Shown one piece after another: positions 9,386 to 17,123 of a stretch of DNA of 64,000 bases. The stretch covers positions 1 through 64,000 of the forward strand of contig DS990606.1 in the NCBI GenBank assembly GCA_000155715.1, given 5' to 3'. A program made the position numbers and the translations under genes. Every line of letters begins with the position of its first letter. The stretch's first letter is position 1. The notes beneath the pieces are model-generated. The model did no database searches and was not told the origin of the DNA. It saw nothing but the letters and a program-made list of their open reading frames with translations. The stretch comes from a gamma proteobacterium HTCC5015 (GTDB taxonomy: Bacteria; Pseudomonadota; Gammaproteobacteria; HTCC5015).

Positions 9386-10702
9386 ATGTCTGAAGTGATC
9401 AACAATCCGGTTCAGTGGTTTCGCGATGCGGCGCCGTATATTCAAGCTCACCGCGGCCGCACGGTGGTATTGAGCTTTGGGGGTGAAAGCCTCGATGAAC
9501 CGGGCTTTCCCAGCCTCTTGCAAGACATCGCTCTACTGCACAGCCTAGGGCTCAAGCTGGTTCTCGTCCACGGCGTTCGCCAGCAGCTGCAAGAGGCGCT
9601 CGACGCCACGGGCCACAAAAGCGACTACCACCAAGGCCTGCGCATCACCGATCACCACGCCCTCAGCACCGCTCAGCAAGTCGTGGGCAGTGCCCGCGTG
9701 CACATTGAATCGCTGCTATCGACTCGCAGCTCGCAAACCTCGATTCACAGCGCGCCGTTGAGAGTCACCTCGGGCAATTTTGTCACGGCTCGCCCCGTGG
9801 GCATCATCGATGGCATCGATCACCTACACACGGGACGCGTGCGCAAAATCGACACCTCTGCGATTCGCCAACAACTCGATGCGGGCAATATCGTACTGCT
9901 GTCCTCTCTGGGCTATTCGCCCAGCGGAGAGGTGTTCAACCTGACAGCCGAAGATGTCGCCGTCTCTGCCGCCGCCGCACTCGGCGCCGATAAATTGATG
10001 TTCTTAATGGAGTGCGCCGCGCTGTCGCACCAACAAGATGGCCAGTTAATCGATCAACTCAACGCCAAACAGGCCCAACTGTTACTACAAAACCACGGTT
10101 TGGAAGAGGAAGTGCACACCCACCTCAAATCGGCCATTCAAGCCTGCGAGCAAGGCGTCGCTCGCACTCACTTAATCTCGCGGCGCAACGATGGCGATTT
10201 ATTGCGCGAGCTCTACACCCGCGATGGCGCGGGCTGCCTAGTCACCAATGAAATCTACGAGGACATGCGCTCCGCGAAAATCGACGATGTGCACGGCATC
10301 CTCGACTTAATCAAACCTCTCGAAGACGCAGGAGTGCTGGCCTACCGCTCGCGCGAGCAGCTCGAGCTAGAAGTTGAGCGCTTTACGGTGATTGAGCGCG
10401 ATGGAAAGATCATCGGTTGCGTCGCCCTCTACCCCTATGCCGATGAAGCCACTGGTGAGCTGGCCTGTATCGCGGTCGACCCCCACTACGCTCAAGATGG
10501 GCGTGGCAACGCCCTGCTCCATCAAGTGGAACAAGATGCCAAAACTCTTGGCTTAAACAATTTGTTTGTTCTCACCACGCAAACTGCGCATTGGTTTACC
10601 GAACGCGGCTTTGAACAGAGCGACATCGAACAACTCCCCGTTGCCAAACGCGCCTTGTACAACTTTCAGCGCAATTCAAAGATCTTTATAAAGCGCCTGT
10701 AA
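9386..10702 (+). CDS. argA: amino-acid N-acetyltransferase (N-acetylglutamate synthase)
   Basis: ArgA acetylates glutamate with acetyl-CoA as the first step of arginine synthesis. The 438 residues carry an N-terminal amino-acid-kinase-like domain (VVLSFGGESL near the start, then LVLVHGVRQQ), which binds the arginine feedback inhibitor in the family. A C-terminal GNAT acetyltransferase domain follows, with LACIAVDPHYAQDGRGNALL as the acetyl-CoA loop. The length and order match E. coli ArgA. The ATG at 9386 has a short GAG upstream. argD and argF of the same pathway lie about 25 kb away in this window. Confidence 0.95.
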   Translation: MSEVINNPVQWFRDAAPYIQAHRGRTVVLSFGGESLDEPGFPSLLQDIALLHSLGLKLVLVHGVRQQLQEALDATGHKSDYHQGLRITDHHALSTAQQVVGSARVHIESLLSTRSSQTSIHSAPLRVTSGNFVTARPVGIIDGIDHLHTGRVRKIDTSAIRQQLDAGNIVLLSSLGYSPSGEVFNLTAEDVAVSAAAALGADKLMFLMECAALSHQQDGQLIDQLNAKQAQLLLQNHGLEEEVHTHLKSAIQACEQGVARTHLISRRNDGDLLRELYTRDGAGCLVTNEIYEDMRSAKIDDVHGILDLIKPLEDAGVLAYRSREQLELEVERFTVIERDGKIIGCVALYPYADEATGELACIAVDPHYAQDGRGNALLHQVEQDAKTLGLNNLFVLTTQTAHWFTERGFEQSDIEQLPVAKRALYNFQRNSKIFIKRL

Positions 10703-10855
10703 AACCTTTGCACGGCAACTCTTTCACGAAGCATTTCGCCGATTACTTCACCGCATTCGCCGACCCGAGCACCCAAGGGCATAATAAAGACGCCCTCCCA
10801 CAAGGGAGTTGTATAGCCGTTTCCGGAGTGGGGTACCTGCGCGCTGCACCCTACC

Positions 10856-10940
10856 GTCGCTCCCGCGAAGGCGGGAGCCCAGTGGCTTTACTATCTCACT
10901 CACTCAAAGACGCTAGATTCCCGCCTACGCGGGAATGACC
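10856..10940 (-). repeat. two-hairpin (BIME-like) repeat, copy 1, inverted
   Basis: Two palindromes of the form TCCCGCGAAGGCGGGA and TTCCCGCCTACGCGGGAA flank a conserved 40-45 base middle (GTGGCTTTAC and CTCAAAGACGCTAGA here). It is the reverse complement of the copies at 14971, 15306 and 54241. Such paired REP hairpins usually form stable RNA stems downstream of genes. Confidence 0.88.
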
Positions 10941-11044
10941 TGTTTTTTAAAGTAGGCAAGGCTCAAAACTTGTCATTCCAAACTGGATTGGGAATCTCTT
11001 TGACGGGACTTCGATTGTGCCTATGCCCGATTGGCACAAAAAAA

Positions 11045-11063
11045 GGCGCCGAAGCGCCTTTTT
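11045..11063. terminator. bidirectional rho-independent terminator
   Basis: A GGCGC/GCGCC stem with a CGAA tetraloop is flanked by an A-run on the left and a T-run on the right, so it can end transcription both ways. It lies 22 bases past the stop of the minus-strand secreted protein gene. Confidence 0.85.
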
Positions 11064-11084
11064 AGAATCAGCGATTAAACTCGC

Positions 11085-11576
11085 TTACCAACCCGTATTG
11101 CGGCCACCTGAGCTACCGCCACTGCTGCTAGGTTTAGCCTTTTGAGTCACGCTAAACACCAACTTAAAGGTAGCGACCTTGCTGTAATCGTTCACAAAAC
11201 CAGAGAAATCCAAATTGATATTAGCCTGCTCACCGGCTTTTACGGAATCGTTAGAAAATACACCCTGTTTTTTATACTCACCAACGGCCAACAAATTGCC
11301 CTTGGCATCGTAAAGCGAAACCCCAACTTTGGGCGTTACCACGGCAGGCGTTTTGTTTTGCACAATGGCCAAAGCCGAGCGATCACCTTGGCTAAAGTAA
11401 ATAGAACCCAGCGTCACGCCCTGTACTTGCAAGTTGATATCAATTGGCGTGTTGGCGGCAAATTTAGAATAAAACGGCTTGCTGGCTCCCACAGTGACAT
11501 TGCCTGCTGCCTGCGCGGCACCCAGCATAGAGAGGCTCAGTAGCCATACACCTAAAGTTTTTACTAGCAATCGCAT
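11085..11576 (-). CDS. secreted hypothetical protein, beta-rich
   Basis: This periplasmic or cell-surface protein of about 163 residues has a clear signal peptide (MRLLVKTLGVWLLSLSML, cleavage after AQA). The mature part is beta-rich and ends in a low-complexity Ser/Gly tail (SSSGGSSGGRNTGW). I do not recognise the family; the layout suggests an immunoglobulin-like sandwich. The ATG at 11576 is preceded by GGAG. It is transcribed away from the cyd operon's small downstream gene, with its own terminator at 11045-11063. The function is unknown. Confidence 0.7.
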   Translation of the reverse strand: MRLLVKTLGVWLLSLSMLGAAQAAGNVTVGASKPFYSKFAANTPIDINLQVQGVTLGSIYFSQGDRSALAIVQNKTPAVVTPKVGVSLYDAKGNLLAVGEYKKQGVFSNDSVKAGEQANINLDFSGFVNDYSKVATFKLVFSVTQKAKPSSSGGSSGGRNTGW

Positions 11577-11617
11577 GGTTTCTCCGTCAGTTTTTTTATG
11601 TTCAAGGCGAAGCCCTA

Positions 11618-11770
11618 TTATGCCCCGACCCACCACTGAAACAAAATCTTGAAACTAAACCCAAGTGCGGCCACTGCCGCAACGCCACCCAGATAAAGCG
11701 CCAAAAACCACAGCCAGCGCTTTGCGGCTGACTGTTTTTTAGGTGTTTTTTGAGAGTCAGTGGTAGGCAT
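11618..11770 (-). CDS. DUF2474-type small membrane protein of cytochrome bd
   Basis: This 50-residue protein has one membrane helix (RWLWFLALYLGGVAAVAALG) and a short amphipathic tail (FKILFQWWVGA). It fits the DUF2474 family that is encoded directly downstream of cioAB/cydAB-type oxidases and probably plays a CydX-like part in stabilising the complex. Its ATG at 11770 lies inside the end of cydB, a 14-base overlap, so it is translationally coupled. The longer in-frame reading from 11824 runs deep into cydB and is unlikely. The assignment rests on size, hydrophobicity and position. Confidence 0.75.
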   Translation of the reverse strand: MPTTDSQKTPKKQSAAKRWLWFLALYLGGVAAVAALGFSFKILFQWWVGA

Positions 11771-12758
11771 CGGCCTGATCCACCTTACCGCGGAACACGC
11801 GGTAGCTAATAATGGTATAGCCAATTACAAAGGGCAGAAAAATCGCCACACCGATAAAGCTAAATAGCTGAGAGGACGGCGCCGAAGCGGCCTGCTCAAA
11901 GGTCAATACGCGGGGCACAATATAGGGCCAAATGCTGATAATCAGCCCGGCAAAAGACAGCACAAACAAACCAATGGTCAGGTAAAACGGCGCGCGCTGG
12001 TTGCTGTGATAGAGATTCCACCAAGTAAAGCCCGCGATGGCAGTGGTAATCATGGGCACCTGCGACAAAAAGTAAAAATTGGGCAGGCTGAACCAGCGCT
12101 CGGCAATCGGCTCTGCGGAAAGCGCCGTCCACACACTAACCCCAGCAATCATCAACAGCCATAAAGGCAGCACGCGCTTAGCCACGCGATAGCTCCACGC
12201 CTGTAAATCGCCCACGGTTTTCATAATCAACCAAGTGGCGCCTAGCATCACATAGCCCGTCATTACCGCCAGCCCCGTAAACACGCTAAAAGGCGTGAGC
12301 CAGCCAAAAGAGCCGCCTACATACTCGCCATCGACCACGGGAATGCCGTGCACAACCGTGCCCAAAATCGCGCCTTGGCAAAATGCCGCAATAGTGCTGC
12401 CCACCGAGAACGCCACGCCCCAAGCGAGGCGGTGGCGGTTGGTTTTAAAGCGAAATTCAAACGCCACGCCGCGAAACACCAGCGCCAGCAGCATCAGCAA
12501 AATGGGAATATACAGCGTCGACAACAGCAGCGCGTAAGCCTTGGGAAAGGCCGCCAGCAAGCCCGCACCACCAAGGATCATCCAAGTTTCGTTGCCATCC
12601 CACATGGGGGCGATACTCGACATCATGACATCGCGGTGGCGAATGCGTGGCTGAAAGAAAAAGATAATACCGATGCCCAAGTCAAAACCGTCGAGGATCA
12701 CATAGACCACGACGCCCAAGGCGATGACCGCCGCCCACAAATAGGTCAATTCAAACAT
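11757..12758 (-). CDS. cydB: cytochrome bd ubiquinol oxidase subunit II
   Basis: CydB is the second subunit of the cytochrome bd quinol oxidase, an inner-membrane terminal oxidase that reduces oxygen to water. The 333 residues show the expected series of membrane helices and the N-terminal family segment ILDGFDLGIGIIF, followed by WDGNETWMILGGAGLLAAFP, which is diagnostic for subunit II. Its ATG overlaps the cydA stop by one base, and its 3' end overlaps the small DUF2474 gene. With the short subunit I, this is more like the cyanide-insensitive (CioB) branch than E. coli CydB. Confidence 0.95.
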   Translation of the reverse strand: MFELTYLWAAVIALGVVVYVILDGFDLGIGIIFFFQPRIRHRDVMMSSIAPMWDGNETWMILGGAGLLAAFPKAYALLLSTLYIPILLMLLALVFRGVAFEFRFKTNRHRLAWGVAFSVGSTIAAFCQGAILGTVVHGIPVVDGEYVGGSFGWLTPFSVFTGLAVMTGYVMLGATWLIMKTVGDLQAWSYRVAKRVLPLWLLMIAGVSVWTALSAEPIAERWFSLPNFYFLSQVPMITTAIAGFTWWNLYHSNQRAPFYLTIGLFVLSFAGLIISIWPYIVPRVLTFEQAASAPSSQLFSFIGVAIFLPFVIGYTIISYRVFRGKVDQADAYH

Positions 12759-14140
12759 CAGTCGTCCTCCACGGGCATAAAGGCGGGGTGCGCGGGCCCC
12801 TCGGGGCGCAACACAGGCTCTTCATCGTCGTGTACTTCGGGGCCGCGGCGAATCACCAACAGCAAGTAGTAAAGGAAGGCGGCAAAAATGATGCTGTACA
12901 CCACCACAAACGAAATCAGCGACCACAAAATATCAGCGGCGGGTAAGTTGGAAGCGCCTTCGGCAGTGCGGTACAAACCGTTGACCAACCACGGCTGACG
13001 CCCCACTTCGGCCACATACCATCCCGCCAATGTAGCGATAAAACCCGCGGGAGCACTCCAAGAGAGCGCCGTCAGCAGCCAGCGAGATTGATACAAGCGG
13101 CCGCCGCGCAGCTTCCATACCGCCAACCAAGACAGCAACAACATCAAGGTACCAATACCCACCATCACGCGGAACGACCAAAACACGATCGACATACGCG
13201 GTTGGTCTTCCGGTGCGACCTCTTTTAACCCCAGAACCTCCGCGTCCAGCTCGTGCTTGAGTATCAAGCTGGCCATTTTGGGAATCCCCACTTCAAAGTG
13301 ATTGGTCTGCGCTTCTTGGTCGGGGATCGCAAACAACAGCAATGGGGCGCCTTCCATGGTTTCCCAACGTCCTTCCATCGCTGCCACTTTCATGGGCTGG
13401 TGTTCAAGCACGTTGAGGCCGTGCATATCGCCCACCAGAATTTGCACGGGCGCCGCCAGCGCCGCCGTCAGTACCGCCATTTTCAAACTGAGCTTGGCGA
13501 ATCCCCGCTCGCGATCGCGCAACAAATACCAAGCCGACACCGCCGCCACAAAAAAGGCCGTCGTCAGCATCGAAGCCAGTAACATGTGCGCCAAGCGGTA
13601 GGGGAAAGAGGGGTTAAACACAATCTCCCACCAACTCACGGGATAGAACACCCCATCAATGAGCTCTGCCCCTTGCGGCGTGTGCATCCAAGAGTTGGCC
13701 GACAGAATCCAAAATGCCGAGGCCATCGTCCCCAGCGCTACCATTAACGTCGAAAAAAAGTGCAACTTGGGCCCAACGCGCTGCCAGCCAAACAGCATCA
13801 CCCCCAAGAAGCCCGCCTCCATGAAAAAGGCAGTGAGCACTTCATAGGTCATCAACGGGCCAACGACATTGCCCGCCGCCTCGGAGAAATGGCTGAAATT
13901 CGTACCAAACTCGTAGGACAGCACAATCCCCGAGACCACGCCCATGCCGAAGCTCAAGGCAAAAATTTTGGCCCAAAAGTGGTAGTGGTGTTTAAACTCG
14001 CCACGACCCGTTTTAAGCCACAGCCCCTCCAGCACGGCCAGATAAGATGCCAAGCCAATCGTTAAGGTGGGAAAGAGAATATGAAAACTGATGGTAAACG
14101 CGAATTGCAGCCGCGATAACAGAATTGGATCGAAATCCAT
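12758..14140 (-). CDS. cydA: cytochrome bd ubiquinol oxidase subunit I
   Basis: CydA carries the haem groups and quinol site of cytochrome bd. The 460 residues include the N-terminal RLQFAFTISFHILFP with the haem-ligand His near residue 20, and the GRQPWLVNGLYRTAEGAS segment typical of the family. The periplasmic Q-loop between helices 6 and 7 is short compared with the 522-residue E. coli enzyme, which places it with CIO-type oxidases. The operon runs cydA-cydB-DUF2474 with overlaps at each junction. The ATG at 14140 is preceded by GAGGTGCC. No Fnr or ArcA site was recognised upstream. Confidence 0.95.
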   Translation of the reverse strand: MDFDPILLSRLQFAFTISFHILFPTLTIGLASYLAVLEGLWLKTGRGEFKHHYHFWAKIFALSFGMGVVSGIVLSYEFGTNFSHFSEAAGNVVGPLMTYEVLTAFFMEAGFLGVMLFGWQRVGPKLHFFSTLMVALGTMASAFWILSANSWMHTPQGAELIDGVFYPVSWWEIVFNPSFPYRLAHMLLASMLTTAFFVAAVSAWYLLRDRERGFAKLSLKMAVLTAALAAPVQILVGDMHGLNVLEHQPMKVAAMEGRWETMEGAPLLLFAIPDQEAQTNHFEVGIPKMASLILKHELDAEVLGLKEVAPEDQPRMSIVFWSFRVMVGIGTLMLLLSWLAVWKLRGGRLYQSRWLLTALSWSAPAGFIATLAGWYVAEVGRQPWLVNGLYRTAEGASNLPAADILWSLISFVVVYSIIFAAFLYYLLLVIRRGPEVHDDEEPVLRPEGPAHPAFMPVEDD

Positions 14141-14260
14141 GGGGCACCTCTCACTTCAGGCCAACGCATTCAAAATGCCCCTCCATTATACGACTTTTTT
14201 GCACTGCACAAAAATCGGGCAATCCCCGCCACAACCCGATATTGGACGCCGCTCAGTCGC

Positions 14261-14288
14261 TTTACAAAGAGTAATAAAGGTATATTAT
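14261..14288 (+). promoter_or_regulatory. probable promoter of brnTA
   Basis: TTTACA at 14261-14266 and TATTAT at 14283-14288 are separated by 16 bases. The -10 lies very close to the brnT ATG at 14296, so a leader would be minimal or absent. Confidence 0.4.
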
Positions 14289-14295
14289 TTAAACT

Positions 14296-14568
14296 ATGAA
14301 AGGATTCGAATTTGACCCTAGGAAAAGTCGGTCGAATAAAAGCAAGCACGGAATCGGATTTGCGGAAGCTCAGGCACTTTGGAAAGACCCCAACTTGCTT
14401 GAAGTCAAAGCACGGTCGGCAGATGAAGCTCGCTGGTTAGTCGTCGGCACTATCAAGAACCAACACTGGTCTGCAGTCATTACATATCGAGAAGGCAGGG
14501 TGAGAATTATCTCTGTCAGGCGCTCAAGAGACTCGGAGATAGCCCTCTATGAAAGCGAAGAATTTTGA
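14296..14568 (+). CDS. brnT: BrnT-family toxin
   Basis: BrnT toxins are small RelE-fold ribonucleases that stop translation. This 90-residue protein begins with the family pattern FEFDPRKSRSNKSKHGI, followed by FAEAQALWKDP and the C-terminal RVRIISVRRSRDSE, where the catalytic Arg residues normally sit. It overlaps the antitoxin gene by 20 bases. The gene order toxin first, antitoxin second is standard for BrnTA, and BrnA normally represses the shared promoter. The Shine-Dalgarno sequence is poor: AAGG lies about 15 bases from the ATG at 14296. The base composition resembles its neighbours. Confidence 0.9.
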   Translation: MKGFEFDPRKSRSNKSKHGIGFAEAQALWKDPNLLEVKARSADEARWLVVGTIKNQHWSAVITYREGRVRIISVRRSRDSEIALYESEEF

Positions 14569-14794
14569 GAAACAGTTTGATGATAACCAAGTCGACATCA
14601 TCGACAATCTGGACACATCAACAGCCAAACGTCCTCACCAACCCCACAAACGTGTCAATGTGGACTTCCCTCTATGGATGGTGGAATCTCTCGACAAAGA
14701 GGCTGCACACCTAGGCGTCACGCGCCAATCGATTATCAAGGTCTGGCTCGCTGAGCGCCTTGAAAAAACGACACCTAGCCACTCGTCCCCCTAA
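14549..14794 (+). CDS. brnA: BrnA-family antitoxin
   Basis: BrnA binds and neutralises BrnT and represses the operon through a ribbon-helix-helix DNA-binding domain. The 81 residues have an acidic, unstructured N-terminus, a KRVNVDFPLWMVESLDKEA strand and helix, and VTRQSIIKVWLAERLE as the second helix, which matches the ribbon-helix-helix fold. The ATG at 14549 lies inside brnT, which indicates coupled translation. It is followed by a long repeat-rich spacer without genes. Confidence 0.88.
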   Translation: MKAKNFEKQFDDNQVDIIDNLDTSTAKRPHQPHKRVNVDFPLWMVESLDKEAAHLGVTRQSIIKVWLAERLEKTTPSHSSP

Positions 14795-14916
14795 TCGTCC
14801 GCCCTAGCATGGCAATCCGTACCATTTGAAAGCCGCAGGCGAAGCTTACGCTCCTTACCTGCACCCCTGTAGGCAACGCAATCTGCCTACAGACACACCA
14901 ACAGATTGCCGCGTCG

Positions 14917-15055
14917 GCTGCGCCTCCTCGCAACGACGAGTTTTAAGCCTCACCTACCTTTAAAAAAACGGGTCATTCCCGCGTAGGCGGGAATCTAGCG
15001 TCTTTGAGTGATTGGAACAGTAAAGCCACTGGGCTCCCGCCTGCGCGGGAGCGAC
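14917..15055 (+). repeat. two-hairpin repeat, copy 2, with 5' lead
   Basis: The hairpin pair at 14971-15055 (TTCCCGCGTAGGCGGGAA and CTCCCGCCTGCGCGGGAG) is preceded by a lead containing CAACGACGAGTTTTAAGC and an A-tract. The same lead and hairpins recur at 15247-15389, so this is a direct duplication of about 140 bases. Confidence 0.88.
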
Positions 15056-15246
15056 GACGGGGGTGAGGGAGAGCGCCTTTATGTTCGTGGGTGCTCGAGC
15101 CGAGGCTCCGTTATGGAGATTCCAAATCCAGTTTGGAATGACGGTCAGGGGTTTGGACTGATGGCAGCGTGGATTAGGATTAGCCGCAAGGTGTAACCCA
15201 TCAATACTTGTGGGAGGACGCCTTTATACCCTTGGGTGCCCGGGCC

Positions 15247-15389
15247 GACAGTGCGTCTCCTTGCAACGACGAGTTTTAAGCTTCTCCTACCTTTAAAAAA
15301 AACGAGTCATTCCCGCGTAGGCGGGAATCTAGTGTCTTTGAGTGAGTGGAACAGTAAAGCCACTGGGCTCCCGCCTGCGCGGGAGCGAC
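15247..15389 (+). repeat. two-hairpin repeat, copy 3, with 5' lead
   Basis: This is a second copy of the 14917-15055 unit in the same direction, about 330 bases further on. The hairpin pair occupies 15306-15389. Differences are few and include one extra A in the A-tract and GTGTC for GCGTC in the middle. Confidence 0.88.
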
Positions 15390-15464
15390 AGTGGGGGCAC
15401 GGGAACGAAGACTGGGGTGTAGAAACGACGACGGGGGCGTAGAAACGGCGGTGGAGGTGCTTCC

Positions 15465-16112
15465 CTAGTTATCTTCGCTAGAAGCTTCTGAGCCCGACGC
15501 CTCTTCGTCGCTGTCTCCGCCGAGGTCGGCGACTAACTCAGCCACCAAGCGCAGGCCCGCCTCGGCCTCATCGCAGGCCAATAGCTCGGCGCGAATACTG
15601 GATTTTACCGGCAGCACTTCAGTCAGCCGCGACATCAACCAGTAGGCGCCCGTTTCCTTGGGCCACAAGCCGTAGCCGTACTCGCGTTGCATCTCGGGCC
15701 ATAGCTGCTCCAGCAACTCCACCAAACCGGACCATTGCTCGCCCACGGGGTAATCATCGGGCGTCGGCAAAGCATTGACCTCGGCGTGTAACAAGCGATC
15801 TTCCTCGCGCCACTGCTCGCCCACATCAAAGCGATGATCCGCCTCGACCGTAACGCCGAGCAGGCCATCCTCCAAGGTTTCAAAATCGACCACCTTGACC
15901 CAACTGCCAATCCCGCAAATACTGCGCGGCTCTAACTCGGTGCCCTCGTCGATGGGACAAATACCAAAGCCCGAGCCCTCGCGCATGCTGCGGCTGACGA
16001 GATCGACATAGCGCGGTTCGAAAATACGCAATTTGAGTCGGCCGCCGGGGAACAGCACCGTATTGAGAGGAAAAAGCGGTAAACTATCGGGCATTGTTTG
16101 AGACATCAGCAT
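15465..16112 (-). CDS. LON substrate-binding-domain protein
   Basis: This stand-alone LON N-terminal (substrate-binding) domain protein has about 215 residues. The N-terminus LPLFPLNTVLFPGGRLKLRI followed by FEPRYVDLV is the family signature. There is no ATPase or protease domain, so it is not the Lon protease itself. The C-terminus is acidic and Ser-rich (SDEEASGSEASSEDN). GAGG lies just before the ATG at 16112; an in-frame ATG nine bases later is an alternative. It is divergent from the patatin gene, with 50 bases between starts. Members may act as adaptors, but their role is not established. Confidence 0.88.
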   Translation of the reverse strand: MLMSQTMPDSLPLFPLNTVLFPGGRLKLRIFEPRYVDLVSRSMREGSGFGICPIDEGTELEPRSICGIGSWVKVVDFETLEDGLLGVTVEADHRFDVGEQWREEDRLLHAEVNALPTPDDYPVGEQWSGLVELLEQLWPEMQREYGYGLWPKETGAYWLMSRLTEVLPVKSSIRAELLACDEAEAGLRLVAELVADLGGDSDEEASGSEASSEDN

Positions 16113-16162
16113 CGCACCTCTAGCGTTTTAATCACACTAACACGAGGAAGCTTAAGGGGACT

Positions 16163-17014
16163 ATGACCAAATTTGAACTGCCCATGACCGAACCACAAAC
16201 CAGCTTTGGCCTAGCCCTAGGCGGCGGTGCAGTTCTGGGCATTGCCCATCTTGGCGTGCTCAAGTCTCTATCTGAGCACGGCCTCTCGCCCACCCATTTA
16301 AGCGGCACCAGCATCGGCGCCATTATCGCGGCCATCTATACGTTTGAGCCCGACCCAGAAGCGATTAGCGAAGCACTCAGCCAACTCGATTGGTGGACGC
16401 TAAGCAGCTTCAGCTGGTCCAAACACGGCTTTATGAACAACGCCGCCATGGGCCAGTTTGTGCGCCGCTTTATCGGCGATAAAGACTTCAAAGACGCGCC
16501 CTGCCCGCTGGCCTTTATCGCCACCGATCTCGCCCGCCGAGAAAAGGTCATTCTCGACAGCGGCGACATTGCCAACGCCGCCATGATCAGCGCCTGTGTG
16601 CCCGGCATGTACAGCCCCGTAGATCGCGACGACCAGCTACTCGTCGACGGTGGCCTAGTGGAAAATGTGCCCATCACTCCCCTAAAGCAATGGAACGTCG
16701 ATTTTGTCATGGGTGTCGACCTCAACGGCAGCACCCGCCGCCGCGAACCCGAAGGCATGTTCGACGCCCTCATCACCGCTTTCGACATTGCCATCGACAG
16801 CCACACGCGCACTCAGTTGACCCAGGCCGACTTCGTACTCTCACTCGACCTCGCAGACTACAACCGCACCGACCCCAGCCGCAGCGAAGACCTCTTCAAA
16901 GAAGGCTACGACGCCTGCAACCAAGCCATGGACGAGATCAAACAAAAACTCGAAGCCAAGTCCCCCGGCGTACTCGAACGCATCAGCCGAAGCCTGAGCA
17001 AAATCAGCCTGTAA
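16163..17014 (+). CDS. patatin-like phospholipase
   Basis: This 283-residue patatin-fold serine hydrolase carries the oxyanion motif GGGAVLGIAHLGVL, the nucleophile elbow GTSIGA (Ser of GxSxG) and the catalytic Asp in DGGLVENVP. The family cleaves phospholipids or other acyl esters with a Ser-Asp dyad. No signal peptide or membrane anchor is seen, which suggests a cytoplasmic rumen/RssA-like patatin. The ATG at 16163 has AGGGG close upstream. It is the last ordinary chromosomal gene before the accessory patch beginning with the truncated integron integrase, which converges on it. Confidence 0.9.
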   Translation: MTKFELPMTEPQTSFGLALGGGAVLGIAHLGVLKSLSEHGLSPTHLSGTSIGAIIAAIYTFEPDPEAISEALSQLDWWTLSSFSWSKHGFMNNAAMGQFVRRFIGDKDFKDAPCPLAFIATDLARREKVILDSGDIANAAMISACVPGMYSPVDRDDQLLVDGGLVENVPITPLKQWNVDFVMGVDLNGSTRRREPEGMFDALITAFDIAIDSHTRTQLTQADFVLSLDLADYNRTDPSRSEDLFKEGYDACNQAMDEIKQKLEAKSPGVLERISRSLSKISL

Positions 17015-17045
17015 GCCCGCCATCCAAATCGCATGGCTATAGCGC

Positions 17046-17123
17046 CGCGTAAAAAGCACAGAGGCCACCGAGAACACAAAGAACACAGAGAGCTTCACAG
17101 GTAGGTCGGCTTTTAAGCCGACT
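17046..17123. repeat. dispersed repeat plus palindrome that ends the integrase frame
   Basis: A stretch rich in CACAGAG and CCACCGAGAACAC units (17054-17095) resembles the dispersed sequence near 51303-51345. It is followed by a palindrome with arms GTCGGCTT and AAGCCGAC at 17106-17123. The integrase stop codon lies in the middle of this palindrome. Confidence 0.6.

Larger units (their letters stand above)
10703..11084. other. gene-free stretch with palindromic repeats
   Basis: No convincing gene is seen. It holds an inverted version of a repeat with the core TTGTGGGAGGGCGTC (near 10770-10812; homologues near 15066-15104 and 15209-15247), a two-hairpin repeat at 10856-10940, an imperfect extension of that repeat to about 10985, and the terminator at 11045-11063. 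Confidence 0.7.
14795..15464. other. 670-base gene-free repeat nest
   Basis: No gene is seen. The stretch holds two near-identical 140-base units (14917-15055 and 15247-15389), each with a lead sequence and a two-hairpin repeat. Two copies of a sequence with the core GAGGACGCCTTTAT or a variant lie between and beside them (near 15066-15104 and 15209-15247). A degenerate GACGACGGGGGYG-type run leads into the LON-domain gene. Confidence 0.75.

Noticed and set aside
14795-15464. tRNA or small RNA gene in the long spacer
   Set aside because: The stems belong to the REP-type palindromes; no cloverleaf or TPsiC-like loop was found.
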